Assembly (NCBI GenBank): GCA_023935145.1
Contig: CM043698.1
Location: 20,649,001-20,713,000 of the forward strand
Direction of reading: 5' to 3'
Origin: Bretschneidera sinensis
Lineage: Eukaryota > Streptophyta > Magnoliopsida > Brassicales > Akaniaceae
DNA: 64,000 bases
Below, one piece after another: positions 1 to 11,279 of this stretch. Below the pieces are notes generated by a model. It was not told the DNA's origin and searched no databases. It saw only the letters and a program-made list of their open reading frames with translations. Each line of letters opens with the position of its first letter. Position 1 is the stretch's first letter. Both the position numbers and the translations under genes were made by a program.

Positions 1-1371
1 TAGCGGCAAATTTTCCGATCGTGATTTTCCTCGGGAATCGTGCGAATTTCTCAAGGAGATTCTGTTTTCATTTTTCAAAAACTTTTGGAAAATTCTGTCA
101 CATATATTGTAGAATTGCAAACGAAGATGGCTTCTAAGAGGTGAGTTTTGGTTTATTTTGAAGAATTCTGAGTTTTCTCGCGTGATCGTTCTTTTCTTTT
201 TGTTGGGATTTGAGTAATTTTTCGAATTCTTTTTTTTGTGTGGAGATTTTTGTTTGTTTTGTGTGAATTATGATCTTGAGAGTTGAATCTGATCGCGAGA
301 TGGGAACTCTAATGCAATTTGTTGCTACAGAAACGATTATCAATTGTAATTCTGGTTGTGATCGAGATCTGATCATGACAGTTAAATTTTGTTTGGTTTC
401 ATGGAATCTGATTTGCTTGTGAGTTCGAATTCTCTGTGATTTGAAATCTCAGTTTTGCTTTAAAGTTGGTTTGTCGTTTTGGTGCTATTGAATTTAGATT
501 TAGTCCCTAATATATCGGTTGACTAATTGAACTTAGCAATGGTATTGGGTTTTCATGTCAGATTCATGTATAAAGAAGAAAACGCTACCAGAGTAGCGTT
601 TGTTTGACTTGTAGTTAAAATTCTGTTGAATTCGAACGTGTTTATGTTTTAGAATTCTGTTGTGGATTATCTTCCACGGAATTTAAATTCGATTCATTTT
701 CTGTTATCATATGGATTATGGCAACAATGGATATGTAAAACTTGAAATGTATGCATCCAAATGCGGCCTTAGTCGTAATTGTCCATTTTCTTAGATTGAT
801 CTCTGCTTGGGGTTCTGGGATCTGAAATTTGATATGATGACAAACACATAGTTAGTTTAACGGGATCTCTGATGTTGGTTTTTTTTATTTATTTCTCATT
901 TTGGTTTCTATTTTGTACATCATGGATTTATGGTTGTTCATCATTTTCTTGGGTTTTAGTTTAGGACCTGTTTCGTTGCTAAGGAATCCTGGACAGAAGA
1001 TACGAAATGATTTTCAATGCATGCCATGCATATACATATGCATGTTTGCTATGCTGACAGTGTTTTCATACATGAGCTCTTATGTGGAGTCTATCTGTTC
1101 ATAATTGTTCTTCATTATTTACATGACTCGAAAAAGGGAAGCCCTACTTTTGAACTGCATTTTCATGATTGCAGAATTTTATCATGGTGCTTGTTTGACT
1201 AGCTTTGTTTAGGGACAGTATCCTTAGGATGTTAATGTGCTGTGTAAAGTTACTGATTGGATATTGTACTGATGCATGGCTTTAAATTTTGGATAGGATG
1301 ACAGTGAAGTGGATCTAGGCTTTGATGCTTGTTTGTGTTTGATGAGTTCTTATTGCCATGCTGCCTGAGAT
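1..1371 (+). other. 5' leader of the TBP1-like gene with a leader intron
   Basis: The stretch before the first coding exon looks like a leader exon up to about 140 (AG|GTGAGT donor at 141), a 1.16-kb T-rich intron, and a second leader piece from 1297 (acceptor TTGGATAG). An ATG at 127 lies just before the donor. If spliced as proposed, it opens an 11-codon upstream reading frame that ends at TAG 1316-1318, before the main ATG at 1372. No transcript data are available, so the leader structure is inferred from splice-site consensus only. The transcription start may lie outside the window. Confidence 0.5.
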
Positions 1372-4300
1372 ATGGTGTTCAAGAAGAGGCTAGATTATGG
1401 ATTCAACTGCTTCAATGTCCCCATTATTCCTAGGGCTCCTCGATCGTGTAGGGTAAGTATAATACACATTAGTGTTTTTTTCATTATTTTCGTAAGCGAA
1501 ATTATGTTCTAATGATGGCTGTTGATCATTTGTTCCAGAGGAGGGCTCCACACAAGAGAACAGTTGAGGATAGTCAAATATGTGCATTTGAATTACTTGC
1601 ATCTTTAGCTGGCAAGCTACTGCAAGAAAGTGAAATTTCTTCTGCTTCTAGTAATGCATCTGAAGGACATGATGGTCTTGAGATTGGTAAAGAAATTATT
1701 AAACAAGAACTACAAGATGAAGATAAACTGTTGAAAACAGAATGTAATGCTCAAGGAAGCTCTGAAGTGAGTGTTGCTGTCTTGGATTCAACCACAGAAA
1801 ACAGTGAACAGAAGTGTTTACTGAATGAATTTCCAAATGTTGAAAATGACACTGTTTTGGAATGCACTTCAATGTCTGGTTGCTTAGACAAAGTTGATGG
1901 TGATTTGAATTCTGTAGGCTGCGAAAGCAAGAAAGCATACAGTAAATCTCCTAGTAAGCTAGAGAGAAGCTCCCCTAATTATGGGGAGTCCTGTGGTGGT
2001 ATTGTGGAGAATGGATTCGAACGACAACAAGAAGCTGAGGGGTTGGGGAATGGAGGTCTGACTATAGCTAATAAATGCCATTCGAAGGATCCAACTGAAT
2101 TATGTATGACATTTCCTGCATTGATCAATTCTGGCAGAGATGTCAAATTGCCATCATTCAGGGACCCTGTTCCTAATGCTTCTTTTTCAAGGCATAGGAA
2201 TAATATTAAGTTAGGTAGTAGAGATGATGACGAAAACTTTTCTAGGTGTTACAAATATAGCAACAAATTTAAGGCTTATAGGACTCCAACTCGCATTGGA
2301 GATCGAAGAATAAGGAAGTTGTTGACATCCAAATATTGGAAAGTGGCTCCAAAATTGAAGGATTTTGAGTTTCCTAGAGCTGGTGAGCAGTATGGCTTGA
2401 CTTTTCTTACATCTCTGCTTGCACATGTGTGCACACTTATATGTACAATTTGAGTATATTTCATTTCCTAACTTTGTAATTTTTGCATTATCTTATGCTT
2501 AAATTCATGATTTTGGCATTTATAGATGTGGGAATAAAGCCCCTCTATCGCAAGAGGAAAATGTGTTACAGCCGCGAGAGATGTCAGCATGATACGCTTT
2601 ATAAGAAGAAGAAATTTTCTGATCGAAGCTCAATAGTCACTTCTGATGGAAGGTTCAGTAGTGAAAGTGTTTCTAATTCATCTGAGAAGGGCATGAACGG
2701 GGACAAGGATTCTCCTGGTACTTGAGCATTGGATGGACTGATATATATTTACTGTTGTTGTTTGAGGTATAAAAGCGGTTCTTATGTGTTCCATGTTCTT
2801 TCGTGCAGTGAAGTTCAGCATTAAGTCCTTTAGGGTTCCAGAGCTTCTTATTGAGGTCCCAGAAAGTGCAACTGTTGGTTCACTGAAGGTATAAATATTC
2901 TCACTTGGTCATCATGCCTTCTCCTACGTCGCACAGAATTCCCCCTCTTGTCACGAGTGCAACATATTATTTGCACTGTTTTTCCTATTATTTGCACCAG
3001 GATTCTTTTCTTTAGCAATGAGGAATTTCATTTCTTTGTTATATTGTTAAATAGAATAGTTACTGGCTACCAGGCCTGAATAATAGGATTTTTTTCAGTA
3101 AGTTGCTGCCACGTGATAGTGATTGTTGGTGTTATGTTGTATAGAGGACCGTAATGGAGACAGTGACTGCTTTACTTGGAGGTGAAATACGTCTTGGGGT
3201 GCTTGTTCAAGGCAAGAAGATTAGAGATGACAATAGAACTCTAGCACAGACTGGTATTTCTTCTAAAGAAAATCTGGATACTCTGGGTTTCACTTTGGAG
3301 CCGAGTACTACACAAGCTCCTCCACCTGTCTTCTCTGAAGATTATCCTCTTTTGTTACCATGTCATGCAACTACACTTTCAACAAGGTAATCCTGATGTG
3401 CAGACCCTTTCCCAGAACTAGTCTTTGAATGCTGTCGCAATGTGTTTTTCAAAAGCCCCAAGTCATTACTGGCTTTTCCCCCATAAACAAAAGCTCTTAT
3501 TGATTCCCTAAATTTTTTAGTCTGAAGAAGACCTATGATTATGTTATTGACTGGTATTTTGGTTTTTAGTCATTGTGTAGTATCTATCATTACTGGTATA
3601 CATTTAGGTTGGCTAGGCAACAACAACAATGAATGACTTTCTGTAGGAATTGTTGTTGGTGGGTTTGTTTCTTTTGTGGAATGAAAAGGCCTAGAAAGGT
3701 TATAGAGTTTTGCTTGTTCTGATGAAGCCAAAAACTAATGTGGGTAGGATTGTGATAGTGCTGGCTACTTTTCTGAGGACCAATTTTCTTTTGATGTTTG
3801 AAGCATAAAGTAGATTGAGTTTGGACTATGTAAGATGAGATGGGATTTTATTTTTGGTTCTACACTTTCTTTGAAGCACTTTTTTTTTTGTATAAATACA
3901 TTCAGTTGTTTGTTACCCTAACCACTAAGTACTGCTTTTATTTCCAGCCCCCCAGCCACTCCTGCTTCAGATTCAGGGATTATCGATTCGTTACCTGACC
4001 CTCCTTCACTGACCAATTCAGGCAATCATGTTGAAAGTAGTCACGAACTACTTTCTTCAGATACTGACACGTTGACTGACAAAAATCTGCCAGATTCTAA
4101 AGCTTTGGTTCCAGTTCCAGCTATGAGTGTTGAGGCACTAGCTTTAGTTCCTGTGAACCAGAAAATCAGGCGATCTGAGCTTGCACAGCGTCGAACCAGG
4201 AGACCATTCTCTGTGTCAGAGGTAGAAGCTCTGGTTCAGGCAGTTGAGGAACTTGGGACTGGAAGGTATGATGTGATCACTTTGCCTCTAATGCTAATGC

Positions 4301-4997
4301 CTGTTCTCTCCCTCCCCGTCTCAGAAAAAAAAAAAATTCCCTCCACATGCCAAAGAAATCAGGAATAATTCCCCTATTGGCTTCACTGAAAAGGCTGACT
4401 TTCAATTGTAGAAGTTAAATGGTAGTCTCGTCATGCAGGTGGCGTGATGTTAAATTGCTTGCTTTTGAGGATGCGGACCATAGAACTTATGTGGACTTGA
4501 AGGTAAGAATATTCTATATCTTTGTTATTTCCTATTTGCATGAGGGGACATGCAAGTTTATGGTCTAGTCCAGCTTTGTGCTTGTATGTATCTTTGATCC
4601 TTCCATAGGGAATAGGGATGACTTGCGGAACCTTAAGTCAGATGATAACTGACTTTGTGAACTGCATTGAGATATCTTTACCAGAGAGAGAGAGAGAGTT
4701 TTACATGGAATGCTTAGTCAGTCAGTCTGAAGAGAAAAAAGAAAAGAAAAGAAAAGAAAACAGAGTTTTACGCAATTCATCATCGTATCGTAACTGTTGC
4801 TACATGTGTTATGTGGGTGCATGCAGGATAAGTGGAAGACGTTGGTTCACACAGCAAGAATCTCTCCTCAGCAAAGAAGGGGAGAACCTGTGCCCCAGGA
4901 ACTCTTGGACAGAGTGTTGGCTGCCCATGGTTATTGGTCTCAGCATCAAGCTAAACAACAAGGCAAACCATCAGGCTGGAACTCTCAAGATCACTGA
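1372..4997 (+). CDS. TBP1: TBP1/TRP-type telomere repeat-binding protein (ubiquitin-like plus telobox Myb)
   Basis: Nuclear protein expected to bind double-stranded TTTAGGG repeats through a C-terminal Myb domain. Proposed coding exons: 1372-1452, 1539-2382, 2526-2717, 2809-2888, 3145-3386, 3948-4265, 4439-4502, 4827-4997. Frame is kept at every junction, giving 663 aa, close to family size. The N-terminus MVFKKRLDYGF and the PRAPRSCR block are typical family starts and fix the ATG. Residues about 373-450 form the ubiquitin-like domain (VKFSIKSFRVPELLIEV, then GVLVQGKKIRDDN). Residues about 555-645 form the Myb domain, with the telobox signature VDLKDKWKT at 604-612 contributed by exons 7 and 8. 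The C-terminus ends after HGYWSQHQ. Family identity is firm. Choosing TBP1 over the sister genes TRP1 and TRFL rests on the N-terminal block and on synteny with FZR3, and is less certain. Confidence 0.9.
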
Positions 4998-5195
4998 CGC
5001 CCAAGCTGCTGATAGAAATAGAGTTGGAGCTATTCAGTTGTTTTAATGTAAAAAGAAAGGTAAGTCCAATGTTGACAGGAACAGGAAAAGAAAACTGTAC
5101 AAAATGATTCAAATTTCTGTATTATTCTCACACTGACTCGATTCATTGCGGGTTATCCCTTGTGGAAAGGTCAGCATTTGTAAATGATTTTATGG

Positions 5196-5201
5196 AATAA
5201 A
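5196..5201 (+). terminator. Probable poly(A) signal of the TBP1-like gene
   Basis: A canonical AATAAA lies about 200 bp after the stop codon, in a T-rich region normal for plant 3' ends. Positional inference only. Confidence 0.45.
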
Positions 5202-5952
5202 GATCATGCTAACCGAACTGTGTTTTTTTTAATTCAATTTATCCAATTTCTGTAATACATATTGCTGAATTTTTAAAGGAAAATACAAAGAGTTTTCTAG
5301 TCATTTTTATTACTTTCTTTAATCAGTTTAGTTTTTTTATAATCGAGAAACCGTTTTGAACCTCAATCATATTTTGTGGGCATGTCTTGAATCTTAAATT
5401 TTGAGGTGCATGATCTTTTTTACATTTCACGCGAAGAAAAAATGAGCTATTTAGTTTTTAATTCTACAGTAATATGTATATTAGCATGTTTAGTGAAATG
5501 GAGATCAAATTGTTTAGGGATTAGAGGGACAAAAGAGAAGAAAGTTACGTCTCAAAATAGAAAAACATAATAATTAAATCTCGAAAAAAATAGAAGAATT
5601 ATGGTATTTGCTGCCATGCGAGCACGTTACAGCATGTGATGAGGGCAATATTTAGCAATTAACATCAAGAAGTCAATTTAGTAGTATTTGTTTTTAACTT
5701 TGAATGGATGACTGCATCAGCAAGTTTCGTATGAATTGTGTCTTTGATTTGCAGGTGGAGACGTACAAATGTAAATAAGCATCGAGCAATACAACTATAC
5801 AAGTGTGGTGGGTTACGCAACCAGTAAATAGTCACATGCACATTCACATGCAATTATGCAAATCTTAATACTACTTTTCTTTATTTCTTTATTCCTTTTT
5901 TTCTTTTAATTAACACTAATTATGATGGAAGATGCCTCATACGTATAAATAT

Positions 5953-6985
5953 TACGTGTGATTAATTTTTATTATTATTTTAAATATAAATTAAAAAATA
6001 ATATAGTAAAGAATGTTCTAACTTCGATTAAAATAAAATAAATGCAATCATCAAAATTTATAATATTAAAAAACATTAATATTGTTTTAAGGTGAATAAA
6101 ATGTAATATATTAATGAATATTGTTATGATAAAAATATATTTTTTTTGTTAAATTAACGTATCTAATTACATAGAAATATTTTTTTTGAAAAACTTGTTT
6201 AGTAGTAATGTTTTGGAATGCTTCTTTATATAAATTAATTTTTGAATTATTTGCAAGACAATCCTAACTTGATGAAGAAAAAAATCCTTAATTTAAAAAC
6301 AATTATTATGTAAAGATATTTTTTGTCCAGCTAATATTTTACATATGTATTTATATAGGTTCTACGCACATGAATTTAATTGAAAATTGATAAGATTCAT
6401 TGTCTTAATTTGTACGTCAATCCCTATGATTTCTAGAGAAAGAATTGCTAGTGCATTATAGCTTCTAGGTAAATCTGGTAATCAAATAATGAATTGTGAG
6501 GCTAAATTAATTCATAATAAGGTTTCATGTGTTAGATATTCTAATTAAATATACATGTTTTCTTCGCGGTGCGTATCTCTAGAGAAAACAAACACAAAAT
6601 TAATTGCAAAATAAGGGTTTTATTGACTTTCATTTTGTTTTTACTTTTTAATATATATTTTTTTTTATTTTTCATTCAATAAAGTTCCCATGAAAAGATT
6701 CAATATACTGTAACATCTTGCCAGTTGAATAAAACAAATCATATATAGTGCATTTATTGTTAACAGTTTTCAAAATCAATAGCTACTAACTTAGTAATTA
6801 TTACCTCAAGTTATAAGTATTCGGGCACATTAAAGTTATGAGATTGAATTTTAAAATCAACTACTTCCACATGAATAAAGAGAATTATTATCATGAATAT
6901 ATCGAGGGAATAGATGTAGATTAGAAAATCGTTTAACTAAAAAAATAGTTATAATAAAAACTAACTTATGTGACCGTGCTATTAG
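5953..6985 (+). repeat. Diverged interspersed repeat, copy A
   Basis: Long stretches can be aligned by eye, in the same order and orientation, with 9059-10380. Examples are the 'aaaatttataatattaaaaaacat' region near 6052, the 'aagggttttatt' region near 6613, and the 'catttattgtta' region near 6751. Similarity is clearly above chance but indels are common, so this is an old duplication or two copies of a non-coding element. No protein is encoded. Confidence 0.5.
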
Positions 6986-7936
6986 CTATATATGTCACAA
7001 CAAATAGTCTTTATGTAATTACACAACATTTAGTAGGCATGTTTTATTTCAATAGTTAATCATGCAAATTTATATTAAATATATTATTAAATTATGATTA
7101 AGTGCTCTTAAAATCATTTGTTTACTATTCTCTCCTTCCAATTTTATTTGTCCATCTTTCCATGTTGGGATGTCCAAAAATGATGTCTACTTTGAACAAT
7201 TAGTGCATTAAAAAATTTAATTTTCTTGATTTACCTTTATAAATAAAAAAAATTATTTACACTGCTTAGACATGGAAAAAGAAAGTCTCAGAGTTACAAA
7301 TAAAGGGTAATTATGGAAAGTTAATATTGTTCTTTTAAAGACAATGTAATTAATGAAGTTCCCCTAAAAAGTTGAAAGTCCCAAAGATGGACTAATAAAA
7401 TGAGATTGAGGGAGTATGATATTTCTTTTTCTTCAAGAAAAACATGTTAGATACATGTTGTTTAATTAGTTTTAATTGTTAGGGATGTTTTATCCTTTAA
7501 TTTTTCTCATAATAAAACTTTCAATATTGAAGAGCATATCTTTCATCGTAAAAGTAGAGAGTATAATTTGATTTAAATAGGTAAAAATATCTTAAATTTA
7601 AATTTATCAATATTTATTTTTTATTAATCTAATGAATTTAATTACAAATTAACTAATTGTTTGTATAATTTTTTTATATAGAATAATGATTTTTTTTCTG
7701 TAAATAATTTGTTTATATAGAGTAAAACTGAATCTTAATTATTTAAGAAAACTATAAAATTAGTTCAATTGATTTACTTACATAATTTTTTTTAAGAAAA
7801 CTTGTTTATATAAAGTTTTGAATTTTTCATCAAACAATTACTTATAGAGAATCTTATTTTTAAGATGAAAAGAAAAAAATAATTATTAAGTATATGTAAT
7901 TTGTCTATTGAATATTTTACACCTTATTCATACTTT

Positions 7937-7938
<2 letters not shown>

Positions 7939-7982
<44 letters not shown>
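7939..7982. repeat. (AT)n microsatellite
   Basis: Nearly uninterrupted TA dinucleotides, visible directly. Confidence 0.9.
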
Positions 7983-7988
<6 letters not shown>

Positions 7989-9058
7989 ATTACCCTAAAA
8001 AATGAAGATTTACATAAACTATAACAGACATATTATTTATAAGGAATTATAGTACTATATATCTGGTTTCTCTTGGTGAAGATATTACATGTGGACAAAA
8101 GCAAAATGGTAAAACAAAAAACACTTTCATCTAAATTATCTAAATTGTAAACATATATAAGATGCATAATTTTTAGATTGTGAATTGTCAATTTATGCAA
8201 AAAAAAAAAAAAAAAAAACTAATGAGAGGTTTGGATAGAGTTATGCATAGGAAAAAATGAATTAGTGAACCAAAAATTTTGGTTCAGTTATATTGGTACT
8301 CAGTATTATATTTTGATAATACCGAATATTGAAAATTTGAAAAAAAAATTCCTAATGATTTTTTCATAAATTACTGAATTTTTATATAATTCGATGACTG
8401 AAACTTTCAGCTCGATTACTAACCGATGTGCACTCCTAAGTTGGATATGAAATATTATCAAATTAAATGTCACAAATCATTAGCTATATAGATTAAGAAA
8501 ATCAACCTCTGTATGCATAAATTAATATTCTACCTGAAGATGACAAAAGAAAAAAGTTATATATACTTTATCTTTATTTAAGATAAACATTCATTTAAGT
8601 TTAAATTCTTATATAATAAGTTTCATCCTTTTACATAAAGATACTATTTTTGTTTTATAAGAGTGATGAATAAACTGAAAAATATGAACAAAATACAACC
8701 ATAAGATTCTTATATACCTCTCAGATAACATATTAATTAACTTGTTTTTTTAAACATAAATTTCTTTCTATATGAAGATGAATAAGAGTATTTTTTTTCT
8801 TAAAAAAAATTCTGCAGCCTATTCAAACGTAATCCAAATTATAATAGATCAATGAAAGATTATAGCAATACAAATTCTAATAGAACAATAGAAGATTATA
8901 TCAATCCAAATTCTATTAGAATTACAATATTATTTTTACATAGTCCAATAATTATGGAATCAAAACTATGTCTTTTAAATAAGAATATTTTTGTCTATCA
9001 AAAGTTTTACACTTTATCCATACTTTTATATATACTAGCTAATATGGGGCATGTGTTA

Positions 9059-10380
9059 CACATGATTATTATTTTTTTAGTTTTTTAAGAAGTAGTTAAA
9101 AAATGATATAGTAAATAAGTATGCTTTAATTTTGATTAGATAATCCAAATAAATACAATCATAAAAATTTATAATATTAAAAAACATCAATACTGTTTTA
9201 ATGTAAACAAAATTAATATTCTTATTGAATATTATGGTAGAAATCTGATCAAATATATAAGTAGATAAAAAATATTCTAAATCTTATCTTTATTGTTTTT
9301 TGTTAATTTAGTCTCTAATTACATAGTAATAAAAATTTTGTAGAAAACTTGATTATTAGTAAGAATTTTTTTATTTTTTGTAAACGATTTGTTTATATAC
9401 GATCTACAAATTTTATATATTAAGAAACATTGATGTTATTGGAGTCTATACAAAGGTCTAATATATTGATGAATTTATTAATGCGATAAAAATCTACTGA
9501 AAATAAATATGGTTAATATAATTATTAATTTTTTAAAACAATGGATTCACTTACAAAGTAATATTTTTTTTTGCGGAAATACTTGTTCATATTGAGTAAT
9601 GTTTTATTTTAATTTTTGCAAATAACTTGCTTATATAGAGTTAAACTAAATTCTGATTATATTAGAAAAAATGTAATTTCTTGGATTTAATTATATGATA
9701 ATTTAAAAACATTTATCATGTAAGGATACTTTTGTACAACTAATGTTTCTCACAAAATTGTATTTTTATATAAGGTTGACATGAATTTAGCCGAAAATTG
9801 ATAGAATAACTTAATTTGTATCGACAATCCCTTCTTAAAAATTGAATTATGGTTTTTCAAGAAAGAATTGTCCATGTAATATAACGTTCAAGTAAATCTA
9901 TTTGTCATATAATTAATCATGATACTAAGATAATTCATAACGAAGTTTCAATTTGTTAGAGATTCTGATTAAATAGACATGTTTTTATTTGCAATGCTTC
10001 TCTTGAGATAGAACAAGCACAAAACTGATTGCAAATTAAGGGTTTTATTAACTTTCATATTGTTTTTCTTTTTTTAAAAAACTTTATTTGATTTTTTATT
10101 CAATAAAGAAAATATTCAATATACCACTAACATCTTGAGAGTTGAATAAGACAAATTATGTATAGTACATTTATTGTTAGAAGCTTTCAAAATCAACATT
10201 AATGATTATTACTTTAAGTTATATGTATATTGGCATCTTAAAGTTTTAGAATCGAATTTTCTATGGATAAGGAGAATTATTATCGTGAACTGGGAGAACA
10301 AAAGTAGATTAAATCATTGTTGAGTTAAAAAAAAATTATAATAAAAGCTTTAACTTATCTTACTTTAATATTAGCTACAT
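9059..10380 (+). repeat. Diverged interspersed repeat, copy B
   Basis: Partner of the repeat at 5953-6985, with about 300 bp more sequence inside it (about 9235-9530). That extra part resembles 7570-7760, so a third partial copy probably lies between the two. Just upstream (about 9034-9066) is CTAGCTAAT followed by a short palindrome, GCATGTG-TTA-CACATG. A palindrome of this kind is seen near ends of some non-autonomous Helitrons. That link is only a suggestion. Confidence 0.45.
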
Positions 10381-10509
10381 TAGGTCTTTATTTTTATCTT
10401 TTTTATTTTTTATTTTTAAATTGAAATAAAAATTAAATTTACAATAAAATTAAATATTACATCATCAAAATTGACATTCAATCTGAACTATTGAATGTGT
10501 ACCATTAAT

Positions 10510-10532
10510 TGTTAGAAACTTAAGTCAAGTAC
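10510..10532 (+). repeat. Left piece of a copia-type solo LTR, split by the Tat element
   Basis: Reading across the Tat insertion (10510-10532 joined to 22099-22287) gives a 212-bp sequence that starts TGTTAGAA and ends TTCTAACA. This perfect inverted terminus is typical of copia-type LTRs. Flanks are TTAAT on the left and TCAAT on the right, a 5-bp target duplication with one mismatch. No internal copia region is present, so it is a solo LTR. Confidence 0.65.
10528..10532. repeat. Target-site duplication AGTAC (left) of the Tat element
   Basis: AGTAC immediately precedes the left LTR and recurs immediately after the right LTR at 22094-22098. It is a perfect 5-bp duplication made by integrase. 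Confidence 0.9.
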
Positions 10533-11154
10533 TGTTGATGCCAAAAATGAGTGTTGTTGAGCTGGATGTTTAGCCTGTAGAAGTACCTGCACAGAAAAAG
10601 GGAGATTTGCTATTGGGGTCGACGGAGGGGGTGCCTCCGAGGATGCTCCGATGCTTAAGTTAGCAAAAGTTTAAGATTGTAAGTGTTTTAAAACTGAGAA
10701 GCTCTTGCCCTGTTGGACCGCTTACCAAATCCTTTTATAGAGTTCCTGAGGCGGTGATGGGTCGGGGCAGCTGTGACAGGATACCCTAACTGGGTAGGGT
10801 AATGATGCCTATGAGGCCCAGCTAGGAAGCTGAGAACCGTTCAGTAGGGCTTTAGCCTTGTTGGCTTATTCCAGAGCCGTCTATGCGTAAGACGGTGTTT
10901 CGGTCTGACGCCCCAACTTGGTTGGTAATGATGATCCGGAGGGCGGTGGTGACGTGGAGGCCCAGCTGGAGCCAAGATATTCCTGAGGGCGGTCATGACC
11001 TGGAGGCCCAGCTGGAGGTGGATGCCTGAAAGGCGGTCATGACCTGGAGGCCCAGCTGTCTGGGCCTGAACTGTCCGCGTGTCTCTTTGAATTCAGGGCT
11101 CAAGATAATCCACGTGTCCTCCTCCTGTTGGGGTGACATATTTTGGTAGTATCA
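10533..11154 (-). repeat. 3' LTR of the Tat element
   Basis: 622 bp, on the + strand from TGTTGATGCC to GTAGTATCA. In element orientation it starts TGATACTACC and ends GGCATCAACA, the canonical TG...CA. I compared it base by base with 21472-22093 and saw no difference. A TATA box (CTATAAAAGG on the - strand) lies at about 10731-10740. Three near-copies of a GGCGGTCATGACCTGGAGGC-type motif lie at about 10942, 10988 and 11032, in the U3 part. Confidence 0.95.
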
Positions 11155-11175
11155 GAGGCCCCCCACTTCCTTAAG
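11155..11175 (-). promoter_or_regulatory. Polypurine tract next to the 3' LTR
   Basis: On the - strand the bases just before the 3' LTR are GGAAGTGGGGGGCCTC, a purine-rich run in the position where plus-strand DNA synthesis is primed during reverse transcription. Confidence 0.75.
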
Positions 11176-11279
11176 TGCAGCACTGTGGTTAAGGAAGTAG
11201 CATAACTGAGTTGGCGTTAGGCCCTCTGTGGAGACATGAAGCTGGGTCGAAGATGTGCTCTAAGGCAAAAGAGAAGGAG

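Larger units (their letters stand above)
5202..10509. other. AT-rich intergenic DNA without a recognisable gene
   Basis: No reading frame here resembles a known protein and none has coding character. The stretch holds an (AT)n run at about 7939-7982, an A run at about 8199-8218, and a diverged direct repeat of about 1 kb (separate entries). Everything else is unclassified AT-rich sequence. Confidence 0.7.

Noticed and set aside
11151..11165. ATCAGAGG next to the left LTR looks like a Met-tRNA primer site
   Set aside because: The element is on the - strand, so this side is its 3' end. The real primer site is TTGGCGCCGTCTGTGGGAA at 21451-21469, and the left flank is the polypurine tract.
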